Below are positions 43,057-56,206 of a stretch of 64,000 nt of DNA, piece after piece. This DNA comes from Harmothoe impar (Eukaryota; Annelida; Polychaeta; Phyllodocida; Polynoidae). The position numbers and the translations under genes were made by a program. The notes under the pieces are model-generated. The model saw only the letters and a program-made list of their open reading frames with translations, had not been told where the DNA came from and ran no database searches. The stretch spans positions 49,705,523-49,769,522 of the forward strand of contig OX381717.1 in NCBI GenBank assembly GCA_947462335.1, written 5' to 3'. Each line of letters begins with the position of its first letter. The stretch's first letter is position 1.

Positions 43057-46000
43057 TACAATACTATTTTCTAATTGAAATGCATAAATCATTGGATATG
43101 TTGGTATCCGGTCCTTCAAAAAAGGAGCCGGTCCTGCGACATCGAAAATCTGCAGGACCAAATGTCCTGTGGGATGAAAAAGTTTTTGCAAAGACTGCTT
43201 ATGTCATTCTACAAAGACAGTGCACCTATACATTGAAAGAATAAGAGGAGAAGTATCTTCTATACCTACAATGTCCACCTAGGGATAGCAGCAATAACTC
43301 AGACTCTGACTGCACAAACATTCAGGCTTACTGATTTTAAATTGATGCTCAAAGTCGATGGGGAAAATGCATGTAGTTTTGATACATGGGTTTATATCAT
43401 ACTTTTATAGGTATTACAACGTTACATTCATTCTAATTTATCCAGTAAAAAAACATGGATGCCATAAGCAGGACATGTGGGTTTGGTCAGTCTGATTCTA
43501 CCCCCATAATCTATTCTGGCTGGCTGATAAATTCTTTCTATATACTACATAGAATGTATAAGGTATATTGTAGTCTCCCTGGTAGTAGTGACCAGGGTAC
43601 TTCCCCCACCCCCCCCCCCCCCCCCGTGGCATCCCATGAGCAAGGGCAGAAGTAACTGCTGGTACAGCTGCATGAATAGAGCAATCTGATTGGTCAAGGA
43701 GGATGAGCGCTTATTAGAATTGATCAGAATTTGAGTCTGAGGGTAGTACTAGTAGAACACAATAGGAGAATGCATAAGGGAAGATGGATCCAACATATAC
43801 GGTGTACGCAGAAAATATCCAGAGGGGGCACCCTCGTCCTGGCCAGTACAGGCGAAGGACATGTTCCCATAATCATCTGTGATTTTCTGTAGCTTGAATT
43901 GGGCCATTGATACAAAGGCTATTGTAAATACACTGTACTTGTTCTAGCTATTATATGAGAATATTATTTCTTTACATGATGAATACAGGTGAGAATTCGT
44001 ACAATAGAATATTTAAATTCGTCATGAGCAATATGTGGGGATTGAAAAAAGAGTGAATGAAAGAAATACTGCCCTTTTACTTCAATGCACACAGTTGTAG
44101 TAAATATTATTTTCACAATGACCACTCACAAAGCTATGAGCCTTTATATCAGTAAATGTAGTTTTCATCAGGTCATAATGGTTATTATCTGCATAGAAGG
44201 ATTTATACATTTATAATCATTGTTCTTCAAACTCTGTGATACATGATCCATGAATTTCACCATGTAATAGGCCGAATGTTGAGATGGCAGTCACTTATTG
44301 CTAGATGGGATGGTTTGGTGGTATATAGAGGGCGTAGTGTCATTATTTTTTGGGGAAAAGCTCGTGGTGGGATGGCTGTATAGTGAAAAACTTTCAAACG
44401 TCATGGAGGCGGGGTTTCTGAGTATTGAGCTCGCCATGGGAAGGGGGCGACGTATTTGCTATTATAGTAATCCACCAAACCTTCTTATCTAGCAATGGAT
44501 GCATTGTCCCTCTAAAAAATAGCAATTGGCGCTACCCATGGCCAGGCTATTGGGCATGACTATTTCACCCAAACAATACAACATGAATGTTAACGGTTAG
44601 CAATGTAGAAATCACTTGTTATCATTGCATATTTATTATGACTGTATACAATAAATGATCGATTTTCATTCCATGTACTAAATACAATCTGTTTCTCTTT
44701 TTTGTGCAGTTTGTGCTAGAGGATTCCCCCCCCCCCCTCCTCCATGCAAGATTTCTACTTGAAGGGAGGGCGATTTCATTTTTTATTTCACATTTTCCCT
44801 GACAAATTCTATAATTTCCCGACTTTTTCAAAAGAAAATTTAAATTCCATGACAAAATTTGAAGTTCCCTAACCTGGACCTAGTATTTTATTCCCTGAGA
44901 GTGATAACCCTGGTCGTGATGGGGAGGAGGCAGGCAATCTAGTATAGCCCACAATACCCACGGCCCCAAATCACTGCTGTATGTATAGAAGTATAGTGTC
45001 GGAAAATCTAGTCCAAATGCGAGGTCACTTTGATACAGGTTTCCTGGGTCAACCGGAGATGCCCCTCAGTCGCCAACAAAAAGTAGGGAATCTGACTATT
45101 TTGGTAGGAATTTGTAGGAAATAAACAAGACTCAATACAGTTCTAAATTCAAGCCAAAGAGTAGGGAATCCTACATAAGTTGGAAGACTGGCATCTCTTT
45201 CAGAAATACCTCCAAGCAGGTTATGGGTTACTTGGTTACTAGTAATTAGAATTTGGAGGATGTCAAGCTGACATTATTGACTGTTTTCATGTAAAACCTC
45301 GATTTTCGTGATTTTCAAAGTGCTGAACTATATCAGCTTGATTTTGTCAAGATTCTGAAAGTATGTGACTTCCTCTACCCAACGTAGTCATAACCTGCAT
45401 GGAGGGTATATCTACAAGGTTGCTAGGAAAATCCCTACATGGCAACTGGACTATATGGTTATGGCCATGTTATTTGTATCTTCTCGGAAACTTCTCAGCT
45501 CCTCCTCAGATATGGTTCTAAGTAATGTTATATGTGGGAAAATTCAACACTAATGTGTGTCCAGTAATGGCACAACCCTCCAAACAGAACTCAAGAATGG
45601 CACAAGTCACTATCTTGTGTATTTCTCGGGAATCGCACAAGCTTTAGACACTGGAGATTCTTGAAAACAGTGAACGTTCCCAGTGGATGGTCAATGGAGA
45701 CGTGTATTTCCCTAGTTTTATTTGTGCAGATAACAAGTAGAATGATGACATGAGATTCCTGACTTTCACTTGATCTGTCCAGGAAACATTCCAGAAACGT
45801 TCTGAATTTCCAGAGCTTCACTTCCAGGGAATATGACACAAGAAAATGTCCAGAAAATGTTTCCAAAACATTCTCAAATTCTCTTAGGGATCACGAGTCA
45901 TGACTTAAGAATGACATGAGTTCCGCTTGATATTTTGTTTGCATGGAATGGCCAATTTGAGTCATAAATAAGAACAAACACATAGAGATATGTAGTATTT

Positions 46001-49000
46001 TTCACATTTACACTTTATACATATTCAAAAGAATACTGCAAGAATTCTGAAAAATAGATCCTACCTTGTGATGATGTAACATCTTAAAGAAACATTGTGA
46101 ACAGAAGTAATAATGGTAGAACATAGAATGTACACATGTGTGGTATTCTAAACCAAAATAGGGATATTACATTAATAATGACTCAAGTAATTTACATTTA
46201 CAAAATACATGAAACCACCCCCACTTTGATGACCATGACTCGAGTATGATTCTCCACCAAACAAAAGATAAGCACCAAGATATTCGCTATATTCCAAGAC
46301 AGTCTGCGGACAAGATTTATGGATTACAGTATTTGCGACAATGGTGAAAGGAGAGAGATAATCGGTTCTTGTCCTTTTATCCTACTAGTCGTCTTTATGA
46401 ACTGCGATCCATGAGGTACACCAGAACTAGTCTTGGATATACTTTTAACAGGTTATTCCATAAATAAATCATTAACCGTTTAAATTGATATAAACTTATT
46501 TAGATTCGGCCATACAGCACTGATAACCACTGCTAGCTCATTCAGATTCAGACATATTTAAGTTTTATCTCAATAGTATATGCCTCTCAGGATATTAACC
46601 AAAATGGATCCATACCCAATTACCCAAAAGCAAACATCTCCAAAAAGTATTAAGGACATTTTACTGTGACAAGGAAGAAATGAACAAAAGTTCTGCACCA
46701 ATATGAATATTTTTTAAATCCCCCCCAACAGTAGAGACACATTTGTATATTTCCAGTTATTATACCAGCAATGAATTAACCTTGTAAGTGTGTGCGCTTC
46801 TCAATTTGCGGCTTTAAGTTCTAGCGCAAAGTTCTCAATAATATGCCCCTCCCCCAAACAGAAATAATTTCAGCTCTGACTCTTAATAATATGAACACAG
46901 TTTTTTGCAAATGAAATGAAGAGAATAGAATCACTAAAACATTGGACTATTGGTGAAGGATCAGATCACATGAAAGAGGATTTTTGAGGAAATGAAAAAC
47001 AAAGAAGTGGGGTGGTTGACAATCAAACGATACTCTGTGATGGTTACATGTAGTGCATTGAGATCGTTGATAAAGCATATATGGGCCACAATACTAAAGA
47101 TAGTTTTTTTCACCTTTACCACTAGGGGATTTTACTGTAGGTTGCATGTACCACATTTAACCACCCCTACTCATATAGTTCCAATTCAGCTACAACAATT
47201 CGACCTTAGGTTTTACATGGATAATCACAACGCTTCATATATTGACGAATGGCGCAAGCAGAGTGTATTTTGCAGGATAAATATAGTATATCTCATTTTC
47301 CAAGACATGTTCTCTTTCTATATCGCTATGAAGGACTAGCCAATTGTACTCTTATCCTGTCTTCCAATTATTCTACATGATTTAAAACATATATGTGTTG
47401 TATTTAATGACACATATTCTATGCTATCACACATTGCGCAGTCTAAGATTTGCGACTTGACTGTTAGGAAATGCGACATTTTTTCAAAGTGCTTACCCTA
47501 TATGATATACATTTCTTTGGAATGAACTGATGCCTTGACTTTTGACCGCAGTACTATTATTTGTTCCCCATGTAATGTTCAAAGAATACCTTAAACAGTC
47601 CATAGTGGTTAAATTGAGTAAATCTTTTTTTGAACACATCCACTATGCAAAGCAATGCTAAGTGATTCTTATATTAATTAAGTCACAGGGTACTTAGAGC
47701 AGACACTTATCAATCTGACACTTATCAGTTCTATTGACACACACTTAATATCAACTGACCATGCCAATCAAATTTAAAGTAAATATCATTACTAATTTTT
47801 ACTACGCGTTTGCTATATTTCTTCGCAAGAGCAATGTCTGTACTCTGCTAAACGATTGCCGTGTACACATACAATCCAACCATAATTCATATGTAGCTGT
47901 GCAACACTTACCTTTATAGGATAGGAAGAATTGTCATTTCTGAATAACAAATTTGATAACATAATCCATGATTTCACACCTGGGTTTGAACCACCCACTC
48001 TTCCAACTACCAAGATTTAAAGCAAGCTGTGTAAATGACATAATAAGCTTCTGTACATACTATCTTACATATTATACACCATCATTGTACATAACAGAAA
48101 TGATCTCCCCCCAACAAGGGACTTAGGAACAACACAAGCTTTGGACTGGAACCCCCTTACCAAGTCTTGGTCAAAGCCATCACCTATGACTCTATACTTT
48201 CCATCATTTATCCAAGGAGGTTATTTTCAACCTACTTGTTCATTTATTGGTCTTCTTGCATTTCCCCATTTCGTTCTCATTTTCATATGGTAACATGTTG
48301 TGATATCTATTTTATTATATTTACTTATATTCTTACAATTTTAAAAGAGAACCCATTGCCTGCAGACCTAGGTTCAAAAAGTGGGTCTCAAACCTTTTAT
48401 GGCTCTACTTTTCCATAAACTGCATTCACCATACCATGTAACCTTAGGCATTATTTTCACATCAGGATAATATCTAGTAATGCTTCAACACATATTTACT
48501 TAGGCCTAGTATCCAAGAGATAAGTACACTTCTGCTTTCGTATTGCACTTTGTGGATATACAGAAGCAAGGTGTAGCAATTAGATTTATATTTCTGGATA
48601 TACCAATGTCATTTGGCAACAGATTACAGCAGTATTCAAAAGTTACAGTTTGGATGCAGCACAATGCAGTCATGTGCCTAATAGAATATGTATTGGTCAG
48701 ACAGTCTACAGCTTTGTGCAAAATATATATATATCTAGGGTTCATCACTCTGTATTATCTGTCACAGGCTAACCAGAATCGCATTTCCGAAGACATACCA
48801 TACTATAACAGAGATATGTCAACTTATATCTCTTTGAGAATAACATACTTTTTTATTGGACCTTGAACCTACTTAATGCAATGAATGAGAAATCTTTTTT
48901 TTTAATCAGAATGATTCAAACTTTTGTATAAAGAACAAAAGATGATTGCTGACATAGATGATCAAGAATGTCTTTGCTTCCTAGTTATTGATACTACACT

Positions 49001-49990
49001 AATAATCATTTCTATGATCCTGCTCAAGAGAAATACGGGCTGCAGAAATATTTATCGTTACATTATAACATGAGTAACGTATATAGCGGTGCTGTCCAAC
49101 GGAAAGCCTTTTGATATGATCTGGCTGATTGATACAACATGTGTAAAGCAATTAAAACCTTATCACTAGCAACACTGCAATCTAGTAGAGATTCCTTTGC
49201 AGTTTGGAAACTGAACTTAATCCAATCCAGTCCTAATATATTTTCGACCACCCATTATGCGGACGACATAAACCTTGTTACATATAGTGGGTTCATTGCA
49301 CCCACATCTGGATGCAGCAGTCGCAGGTGAGGGAAGTAAAATGTTCCCTGAACCACCTAATTTTCTAATTCACTTGCGTTTCAATATAATTATCGCTTAG
49401 TCTCTGAGAACATTGACCGACCCCCTACACCAAGAAGGCTAACCAGCTGGCACACCACAGCGAGAATTTCCAGAATACTTCATACGCGGGTTGGATAAAG
49501 GTACTCACTGTGCTAAATATATCAAACAAGCCTTAGCAGCACAGGATATCCACCTTAAATAGTGTTTTACTTATTTCTGGTTTAAAGGCAAGAGTTATGA
49601 GCTGTTTTTGCACAGACATGGTGCTGAGGACAACAGTGCATTTAAGTATATTCTCACAAAGACACACTTACAGCATGATTATTACACCACAGATTGCATA
49701 TCACCATATCAATGAGTTTTTCTAGCAGTGCAAAAAAAGTCTTATTTGGTATTCATTATTCCCTATTTCTAGCTATAAAGGAAAGTATGAAGGGGCTACT
49801 CTGAATGCCAATAGCATCAGGTATGTCAGCTCGGGAAGCAAGCACCCTTCGCTCAACCCCTTCATCAAATACAGGAGAATTAACCATTAACAAAATATAT
49901 AATAGAAGCAGGTTGGAACACCGCTACTCACTCTTGAATCTGTGCCCATTGTTCTGAAGCCCTTCAATCCACATTCCCACAGCCCAACCA
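43057..49990. other. Long intergenic stretch, no gene recognised
   Basis: About 7 kb of AT-rich sequence. Open frames on both strands reach at most about 115 codons, with no motif and no paired splice sites. Segment 43100-43210 resembles 37620-37720 in inverted orientation (GCAGTCTTTGC, GCAGGACC). Poly-C runs occur at 43600 and 44730. Nothing else is distinguishable. Confidence 0.45.
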
Positions 49991-50084
49991 ACATCACCAA
50001 CAATCCACACTTGGAGAGGTTTGAATTTGAACAAAAATAAATCCATTATAGGCTAGATAAAACTCATCTACCCTTGATCTCATC

Positions 50085-53000
50085 TCATTGGTCTGGGTCT
50101 CCACAAGATGCGCTGTCGGCTTTGATAAAGTTCTTCAGATATGTCTGGATCTCGTCTAGAAGTGGTTCACAAAGCTTCAAATATCCTTTCTTGGTGAAGT
50201 GGAGGTAGTCAAGCATGTCCTTGTGACTTGTCGTGCCATCCTCGGCGCTCACAAACAGACTCCAGTCGATGTTGAGGAAGCGACAGTTGTTCATGTTGTC
50301 CATTTGGTCAGATAGTTGGTCATTAACAGCAGCCAGCTTGTCGCGAATCGGGTTGGGGTATCGTCCTCGCGGAGGGATGCCCTGTAAACATTTGGTATGT
50401 ATAATATATTACTAACATGCAATGTTGGGCACCTTTTTATGAACACTAAATAATTCAATAGGGAAATCATGGAGAAAAGCAGGAGTTTCATTGGCTTGTC
50501 AGTCAGATCTTATCAAGATTTTGTGTGAGTAAACTATATAAAATCAAGAGCACCACCACAGACTCTACCATATTTAATGACCTTCAGAACCTCATTGTAT
50601 GCCCAGCCATAGGGATAGCCACCAATATGTGGAGGTGCCTTAGTAGGAATTGGGAAACTTCTAGAGGCAGGTATAGCTACAATCTAGAGGCAGAATGGTG
50701 AAGTTTCATGTATTTTGATGTTCTGGCTTGACAATACTTCTAAGTCCCCCTCCCCCTACATAAAGGGAAATAAATTTCTCATTGGATCTGGACAAATCTC
50801 AGGAACTGTCCCTGTGAAGATAAAAACCGCGGATTTTCGCGTTTCCGCAGAGATTTCACACCCCTGATATCTGACAAGCAACTTTGCTGCTGCACATAGG
50901 CCTGCCTGTCCCAGTCGGGGGTGAGCCGACTAACTTTTAACGGGAGAACAACATGGCGCAGGGCGGGAACGTAACTACTGACCAGGACCCAACAAAATCG
51001 CCTCGGGTGCAATATCGATATTAATGTGGTCCTAATTAAGACAAGTGAAACTGCACAAAGACTGGCAAATCCCAGTCAAATTAATTAGGTATATAAAAAA
51101 AAAAAGAAACATCCCTCCAAATTTGCCTACTCACCATGATTATAACAAATGCTTGTGGTTGCCTCTCGTGAATGGCTTTGACTATCTCGATGAGTCCCTC
51201 TGCTATTTGGTCAGCGGAATGGCCATGGTTGTTAGTACCAGCCAAAACAACGACAATCTGTAGAAGAAAATGTAAATCAATTCAATTTAGTAGACTACAA
51301 ATTATCAAAGAAAATAAAAAGACGTGTGGCTAAAATGTGTAGAAAAATATATACTTTTCAAGACTACAGTTCACATTTCAGTAGTCAAGATTTAAGTGAT
51401 CTCCAAAAGTTGGTTATCTATAGTCTACTGCATTATTGACACTGTGAGCTTTAATTTTACACCAACTATGCCAACAAAACTTGTCTATTTTTATCATGTT
51501 TTTCATTAAAAATTCGCAAAATTTCATTTGTATTTCTACTCAAAACCTGACTTCTATGACGCACGTGATATGAGAAAACATTTCTTTTGAGTGGCCTGCT
51601 TCAATACCATTATACAATTGGGTTCACATTCAGAAACCTTTAGCAGACACTACATTAATTGTATTCATTTGCAATTACTCACAGCAAAAAAAAAGAATCA
51701 AGATTAAAGAGATGGGGGGTGGGGGGGCGCATACCTTTGGTGTGAGGTTTTCCAGCTCACCGTTCTGTAGTCGCCACAGGACGTGCTCTGTACGGTCACC
51801 ACCGATCCCGAAATTCAAACAGTGAAGCGGCACAAACATATTCTCCCAGAACTGAAAATGGTAATAATATAAACTAAATTCAAATTTGAATAGATTAAAC
51901 AAAAATTGTCTGGAGGGCCGTATTCAATGCCCCCATTGAATACAATCTGGCCGTATTCAAAAGTTGTTTTTCCTGCATTAAATGGCTTCAAATTAAAAAA
52001 AATGAACACAAATGCCAACTACAATTATACCGCTCTGATGCATTTCACTTGTGGGGGCTGGGGGCTTTGTGGGATACTGCCCCAGCCCCCACTCGGGAAA
52101 TATATCAGAGACGGTATCAATGGGCATTGGCATTTGTCTATTTATTTAAGATCCTAATTTTGAATGCTGAAGACACATTTAGAGACCTCTCCAGCCCCAG
52201 GTGTTTGTACTACAGCAGGTCCATTATTGCGAAGATGCAGTAAGAAAAATTATGATTTATTCTACAGATATAGGTCTAGTGTCAATAGAGGCACAATGAT
52301 ATTAGGAAATTCATGAACAGACATCTAAGTAGAGCTGTATTCTGATAAAACTTAATGATAATGTATCCTGTCTTATGATAAAACGTAATGATATTAATGT
52401 ATCCTTAAAAATTGTCATTGGATACTTACATCATGGTACTGGAGGTTCTGAATTAGGGAGTCACCGATAAACAACACTTCAGGTTCTCGCTCCTTGGCTT
52501 CAGCGATGAAACGCCGGTGCTAGATAACAGGAAATATAATCATAGTGAGTATTTTTACAGTATTTTCTAATGGATCTTCCCTCTGGTCCCATTATTTGAG
52601 CCATGCTTGGTGCATGGTGACAGATGTTGACTTTTCTGCTCAGCCCCCACCTCAGAGGTTCAGAAATTGTTCATGCTTACACCTTTTTATATACCGGATC
52701 ATAAAATGGGCCTATACATGGGTACCATAGTCATAGAGGCAGATCCAGGATTTTCTGAATGGGGGGGGGGGGGGGCTCTTGACTCTTTAATTACAATTTA
52801 CAGTAGCTGTGCTCCCACTAGACTGAATTTTCTTGGCTGAATGGGGGGGGGGGGGGGCTCTTGACTCTTTAATTACAATTTACAGTAGCTGTGCTCCCAC
52901 TAGACTGAATTTTCTTGGCTGTGCCCTCCCCCCTCCCACCATGACCACCCCTTTTGGATCCGCCCCTGAACTAGGCATTTATTTCATGGTGAATACGGCA

Positions 53001-55576
53001 CTCCCATTGACTTAACCAAGGAAGGCCGTATTTAACACCCCCCGTGAAATAACTCTCTCCCGTATTGCACGGCCTTTATAATTATTAAAATTGATGATTT
53101 AAACACTATACAATTGTTTTTTCAGACCAATTAAGTGGAATTTTGACATATATAGTTAATTATGACATGAAATAAACACAATGGTGCACTCGTATAGTTC
53201 CCCAATGAGGATTATTTCACGAGGCGAAGCCGAGTGAAATAACCCTCAGGCCTAAAAAAAAAAAAAGTTGTGTTCCGGTATCCCGACCGACCCTCCGTTT
53301 TTGGGGCCGACCCTAATTTTTTTTAGACATTTTTATAATTGTTTGTTAATTTTAGGGCATTTTTTGGTGTTTCTACTACTAAAATTTTAAAATTTTACCA
53401 AAAAATAAATCTAAAAAAAAAAAAAAAAAATCCGACCTACCGACCCTCTTTTTTTTGGGCCATGTTGCTGGAACTCAACTTTTCTTTTTTTTATTTCATG
53501 GTGAATACGGCACTCCCATTGACTTAACCAAGGAAGGCCGTATTTAACACCTCCCGTGAAATAACCCTCGCCCGTATTTCACGGCCTTTAAAATCATTGA
53601 AATAGATGATTCAAACACTATAAAATTGCTTTTCCAGACCAATTAAGTGGAATTTTGACAAATATTGTTAATTATGACATGAAATAATAACCAAAAACAT
53701 AACGCAGTGGGCATAACTATGTGCAGATTCCACAAGTGGCATATGCTGGATTCCACGGTGCCCTTTATAAGGGCATAAGTGGAATCTAGCATATGCCATG
53801 AGTGGAATCTGAACATAGTTATGCCAACAAGTTATGTTTTTGATTTATTATACCCCCCCCCCCCCATTAAAACGTGTATCAACCTCTATAGGAACAGCAT
53901 AAATTACCGACAAAGCAACCAACACATAGTCATAGGCCTACTTTAGGTACGGGTATTTTGGTCTCAAACTTGGCTCTGAGCTTAGGTCAAAAGTTACATT
54001 CAAAATAGTAAAGGTCGCTTTTGACCCATCTGCACCCGCTATACCCCTATATAAAAGTTGGGGATGAAGTGGAAATTATTATTTTGATAGGTTCCGGAAT
54101 TTTCCCTAGCTTTATTTTGCATGTACATGTAAAGTACTCCTAATGGGGGTGGACCCCTAAATTCGACAGGGCGACATAGGCCTATGGCCTTTTCTTAAAA
54201 TCGACAGGTGACATGGGGTTTACTGACATATGACCGGAGAAATTAAAAGATATGGACAGGGGACATGACCTTTCTTTAAAATCGACAGGTGACATGGAGC
54301 CTAGTGACAAATGACAGGAGAAATACAAAGATGCTGACAAATGACATGGGCATTTCTTAAAATCGACAAGCGACATGGGGAACCCCCACCTAGACCCCCA
54401 TCCTAAGAGTAAGAATAACTAATTTCAAGTCAATGTCTGGGCCTACCCATTCATGGTCGAATCGTATAGACAACACCTTTCTTTAATAGCTATTTATATA
54501 AGTTGTATGAAAAGATAAGTACTTTATTAAAGTATATTCATAGATAACGTTTGTCGTTATGGCTTATTTAATATACAGTTATGGATATGACCAGTATAGG
54601 CCCCTAGGTATTTTAGCCACCCAACAGCACTGTTGGGGGGGGGGGGGGGGGGGCAAACACCGGATTACACGCCTTGAGGCCGGATTACACGCCTTGGGGC
54701 CGGATTACACGCCTTGGGGCCGGATTACACGCCTTGGGGCCGGATTACACGCCTGGAACTACATTCTGACGTACAGTGGGCATACAGAGCCCGTATGCCC
54801 ACTGAGTGGGCATACAGACTCCCTATACCTACAACACTGATACTGGGTATGGGGGGTATAATAAACACAAAGGAGCACTCGTATAGTTTCCCAATGAGGG
54901 TTATTTCACGAGGCGAAGTGGGAAACTATACTCGTGAACCTTTGTCTATTTAGGCCTCAGTGGGGAACTATACTCGTGAACCTTTGTCTATGTACTATAC
55001 TTCATTTTTTTTGAAATACAAGATTTATTATGCTTAACTATGGGAAGGGCCGTATTCAATGCCCCCCCCCCCCCCAAATGAATACAATCATTAGGCCTAC
55101 TATGACAACCCCACCCTCGACTCTCAGCCTAGCCCTAGGTCTGACTCTTGAGTCTGAGGTCTGGGAGTGGGAGGGATCTCCAGAAAGAGGAGAAACAAAC
55201 AATTGAAACATCATAATTTGAACCCTTGTCATTTTGCCATATGATTTTTGCTTACAACAGGCTGAGCCTGAGAATGAGAATACAAGACCATTAAAATATA
55301 ATTTCTCTGATTCACGTTCTCCTCTTTTTACAGGCAGTCAGTGCAGAAAGTTGAGAAACAGGGGTTGCCAAAGAGGAGAAAGTCAAAATGTTGAAAGTGA
55401 GTAAGTAGGCCTAGGCCCGGGCTAGGCTAGGCCTAGTAGTAGTACAAACATCTGTCAAAAAGTTGACACGCTCACACTCCCTCTCCTCGCCCCTCCCCTC
55501 TCCAACTCACCATGCTCATCCAGCGGTCATCCCCTTGGACATCTTCCACGGGCTCTGCAGTGGCTGCCGGATTCAT
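50085..55576 (-). CDS. PAFAH1B2/3: Platelet-activating factor acetylhydrolase IB catalytic subunit (alpha1/alpha2 type)
   Basis: Five coding exons on the minus strand: 55576-55511, 52519-52430, 51851-51735, 51257-51135, 50381-50085. All introns are phase 0 and GT-AG. The product is 230 aa, the usual length of the family. It is a cytosolic SGNH-type serine esterase that removes the acetyl group of PAF-like lipids and pairs with LIS1. Every block is present: VQGDDRWMSM near the N-terminus, FIGDSLIQ with the nucleophile Ser, LNFGIGGDRTEHVLWRL with the oxyanion Gly, LAGTNNHGHS with the Asn, and DYLHFTKKGY with the catalytic Asp and His. Single invertebrate genes correspond to both vertebrate B2 and B3, so I do not choose between them. 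Intron 1 (3 kb) is packed with repeats. Confidence 0.96.
50970..51036 (+). repeat. Dispersed repeat shared with 11129-11216
   Basis: Same ordered words ACTGACCAGG, CCTCGGGTG and ATATCGATATTAATGTGGTC as at 11129. Lies in intron 4 of the PAFAH1B gene. Confidence 0.65.
51915..52150. mobile_element. Inverted-repeat element with GTATTCAATG edge, copy 2
   Basis: Parallels 35891-36160 over its whole length: GGGCCGTATTCAATGCC edge, AAATGCCAACTACA arm, GTGGGGGCTGGGG loop, TCAGAGACGGTATCAATGGG arm. Sits in intron 2 of the PAFAH1B gene. Confidence 0.75.
52755..52920 (+). repeat. 82-bp tandem duplication with poly-G
   Basis: Two head-to-tail copies of a unit starting CTGAATGGGGG and containing CTCTTGACTCTTTAATTACA, apparently identical apart from G-run length. 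The near identity implies a recent event. Confidence 0.9.
52978..53175 (+). repeat. About 200-bp direct repeat, copy 1
   Basis: TTTATTTCATGGTGAATACG through TAATTATGACATGAAATAA, repeated with few changes at 53489-53687. GCCGTATTTAACACC and GTGAAATAAC form a hairpin inside. Confidence 0.85.
53489..53687 (+). repeat. About 200-bp direct repeat, copy 2
   Basis: Second copy of 52978-53175, separated by a 310-bp segment with a GCACTCGTATAG hairpin part and A/T runs. The arrangement may be two solo ends of one larger element or a local duplication. Confidence 0.85.
53692..53842. mobile_element. Inverted-repeat element with CAAAAACATAAC ends
   Basis: Left end CAAAAACATAACGCAGTGGG, right end inverse of CAAAAACATAACTTGTTGGC. 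Arms continue through CATAACTATGT and GATTCCAC, with a central hairpin CCCTTTATAAGGG. Related to 15613-15720. In PAFAH1B intron 1. Confidence 0.85.
54150..54395 (+). repeat. CGACATGG dispersed repeat, copy 5
   Basis: ATTCGACAGGGCGACAT, then repeated TTAAAATCGACAGGTGACAT words and a GGGGAACCCCCACCTAGACC end. In PAFAH1B intron 1. Confidence 0.7.
54660..54757 (+). repeat. 20-bp tandem repeat (CCGGATTACACGCCTTGGGG)n
   Basis: Five copies, the first with one change and the last cut short, right after a run of about 20 G at 54635-54653. Open frames here are by-products. Confidence 0.95.
54866..54990. repeat. GCACTCGTATAGTTTCCC inverted repeat
   Basis: GCACTCGTATAGTTTCCC is inverted as GGGAAACTATACTCGTG 60 bp later, then repeated once more as GGGGAACTATACTCGTGAAC. 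The unit GGTTATTTCACGAGGCGAAG between them also occurs at about 53210. Confidence 0.7.
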
Positions 55577-55599
55577 TGTATCGTGAATATTGACAACTT

Positions 55600-56200
55600 T
55601 GAGCGTGGAAATTGTAAGAATATGTTCCCAACTGGGCGCAAATTGTTCTGAATCTCAGCCGTCGGCACAGGAAGCAATTGCGATTGTCACAGCGCATGCG
55701 CCTTATCAGGAGTCTGTAGGCGTGCCGATACTAAATAAAAATATTCCTAATTTTATTTTGTGTATCCCGTTCATAGATAAATTATATATTGCTCAACAAT
55801 ATTGAATAGAATACTATATCTAATTATTATCGATTGCATGTGCACGATATACTAAAATGCATTTATAATTAAGCGGTAAATGAAATATGAATATTGAATT
55901 GTGAGACCTGAATTTCATCTAAATTTAACACCAGGGGACAGTACTTTATTTTCCCGCGCTGAAAAGCCACTGTGGTGAAAGGTACAACCAGGGATCCTGA
56001 CCAGGGATGTAGCCCCTTCATCCCTCGTACCACTTATAGCGTCAAGAACCCGTCACAGAATAAAGTTGATATGTAGCTCACTGAGCTGCAAAGGAATGAT
56101 GGAGAATGATAGGCCTAGGGGACAGTGAGGTTAGTTGAGCTGCAATGTAAGTTGAGCCACCCGCTGTATCTGCAAATCTTACAAAGTAATTTGTCTTTGG
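55600..56200. other. Upstream flank of PAFAH1B, no feature fixed
   Basis: Expected to hold the promoter of the minus-strand PAFAH1B gene. GCGCATGCGC at about 55691 is an NRF1-like palindrome, a common element of housekeeping promoters. No TATA box or start site can be chosen. Confidence 0.4.
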
Positions 56201-56206
56201 CACTAA

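Noticed and set aside
46992..47339. 115-codon plus-strand frame
   Set aside because: No motif, no splice sites in phase, and composition typical of translated AT-rich DNA.
54660..54757. CRISPR-like array
   Set aside because: The 20-bp units are contiguous, with no unique spacers.
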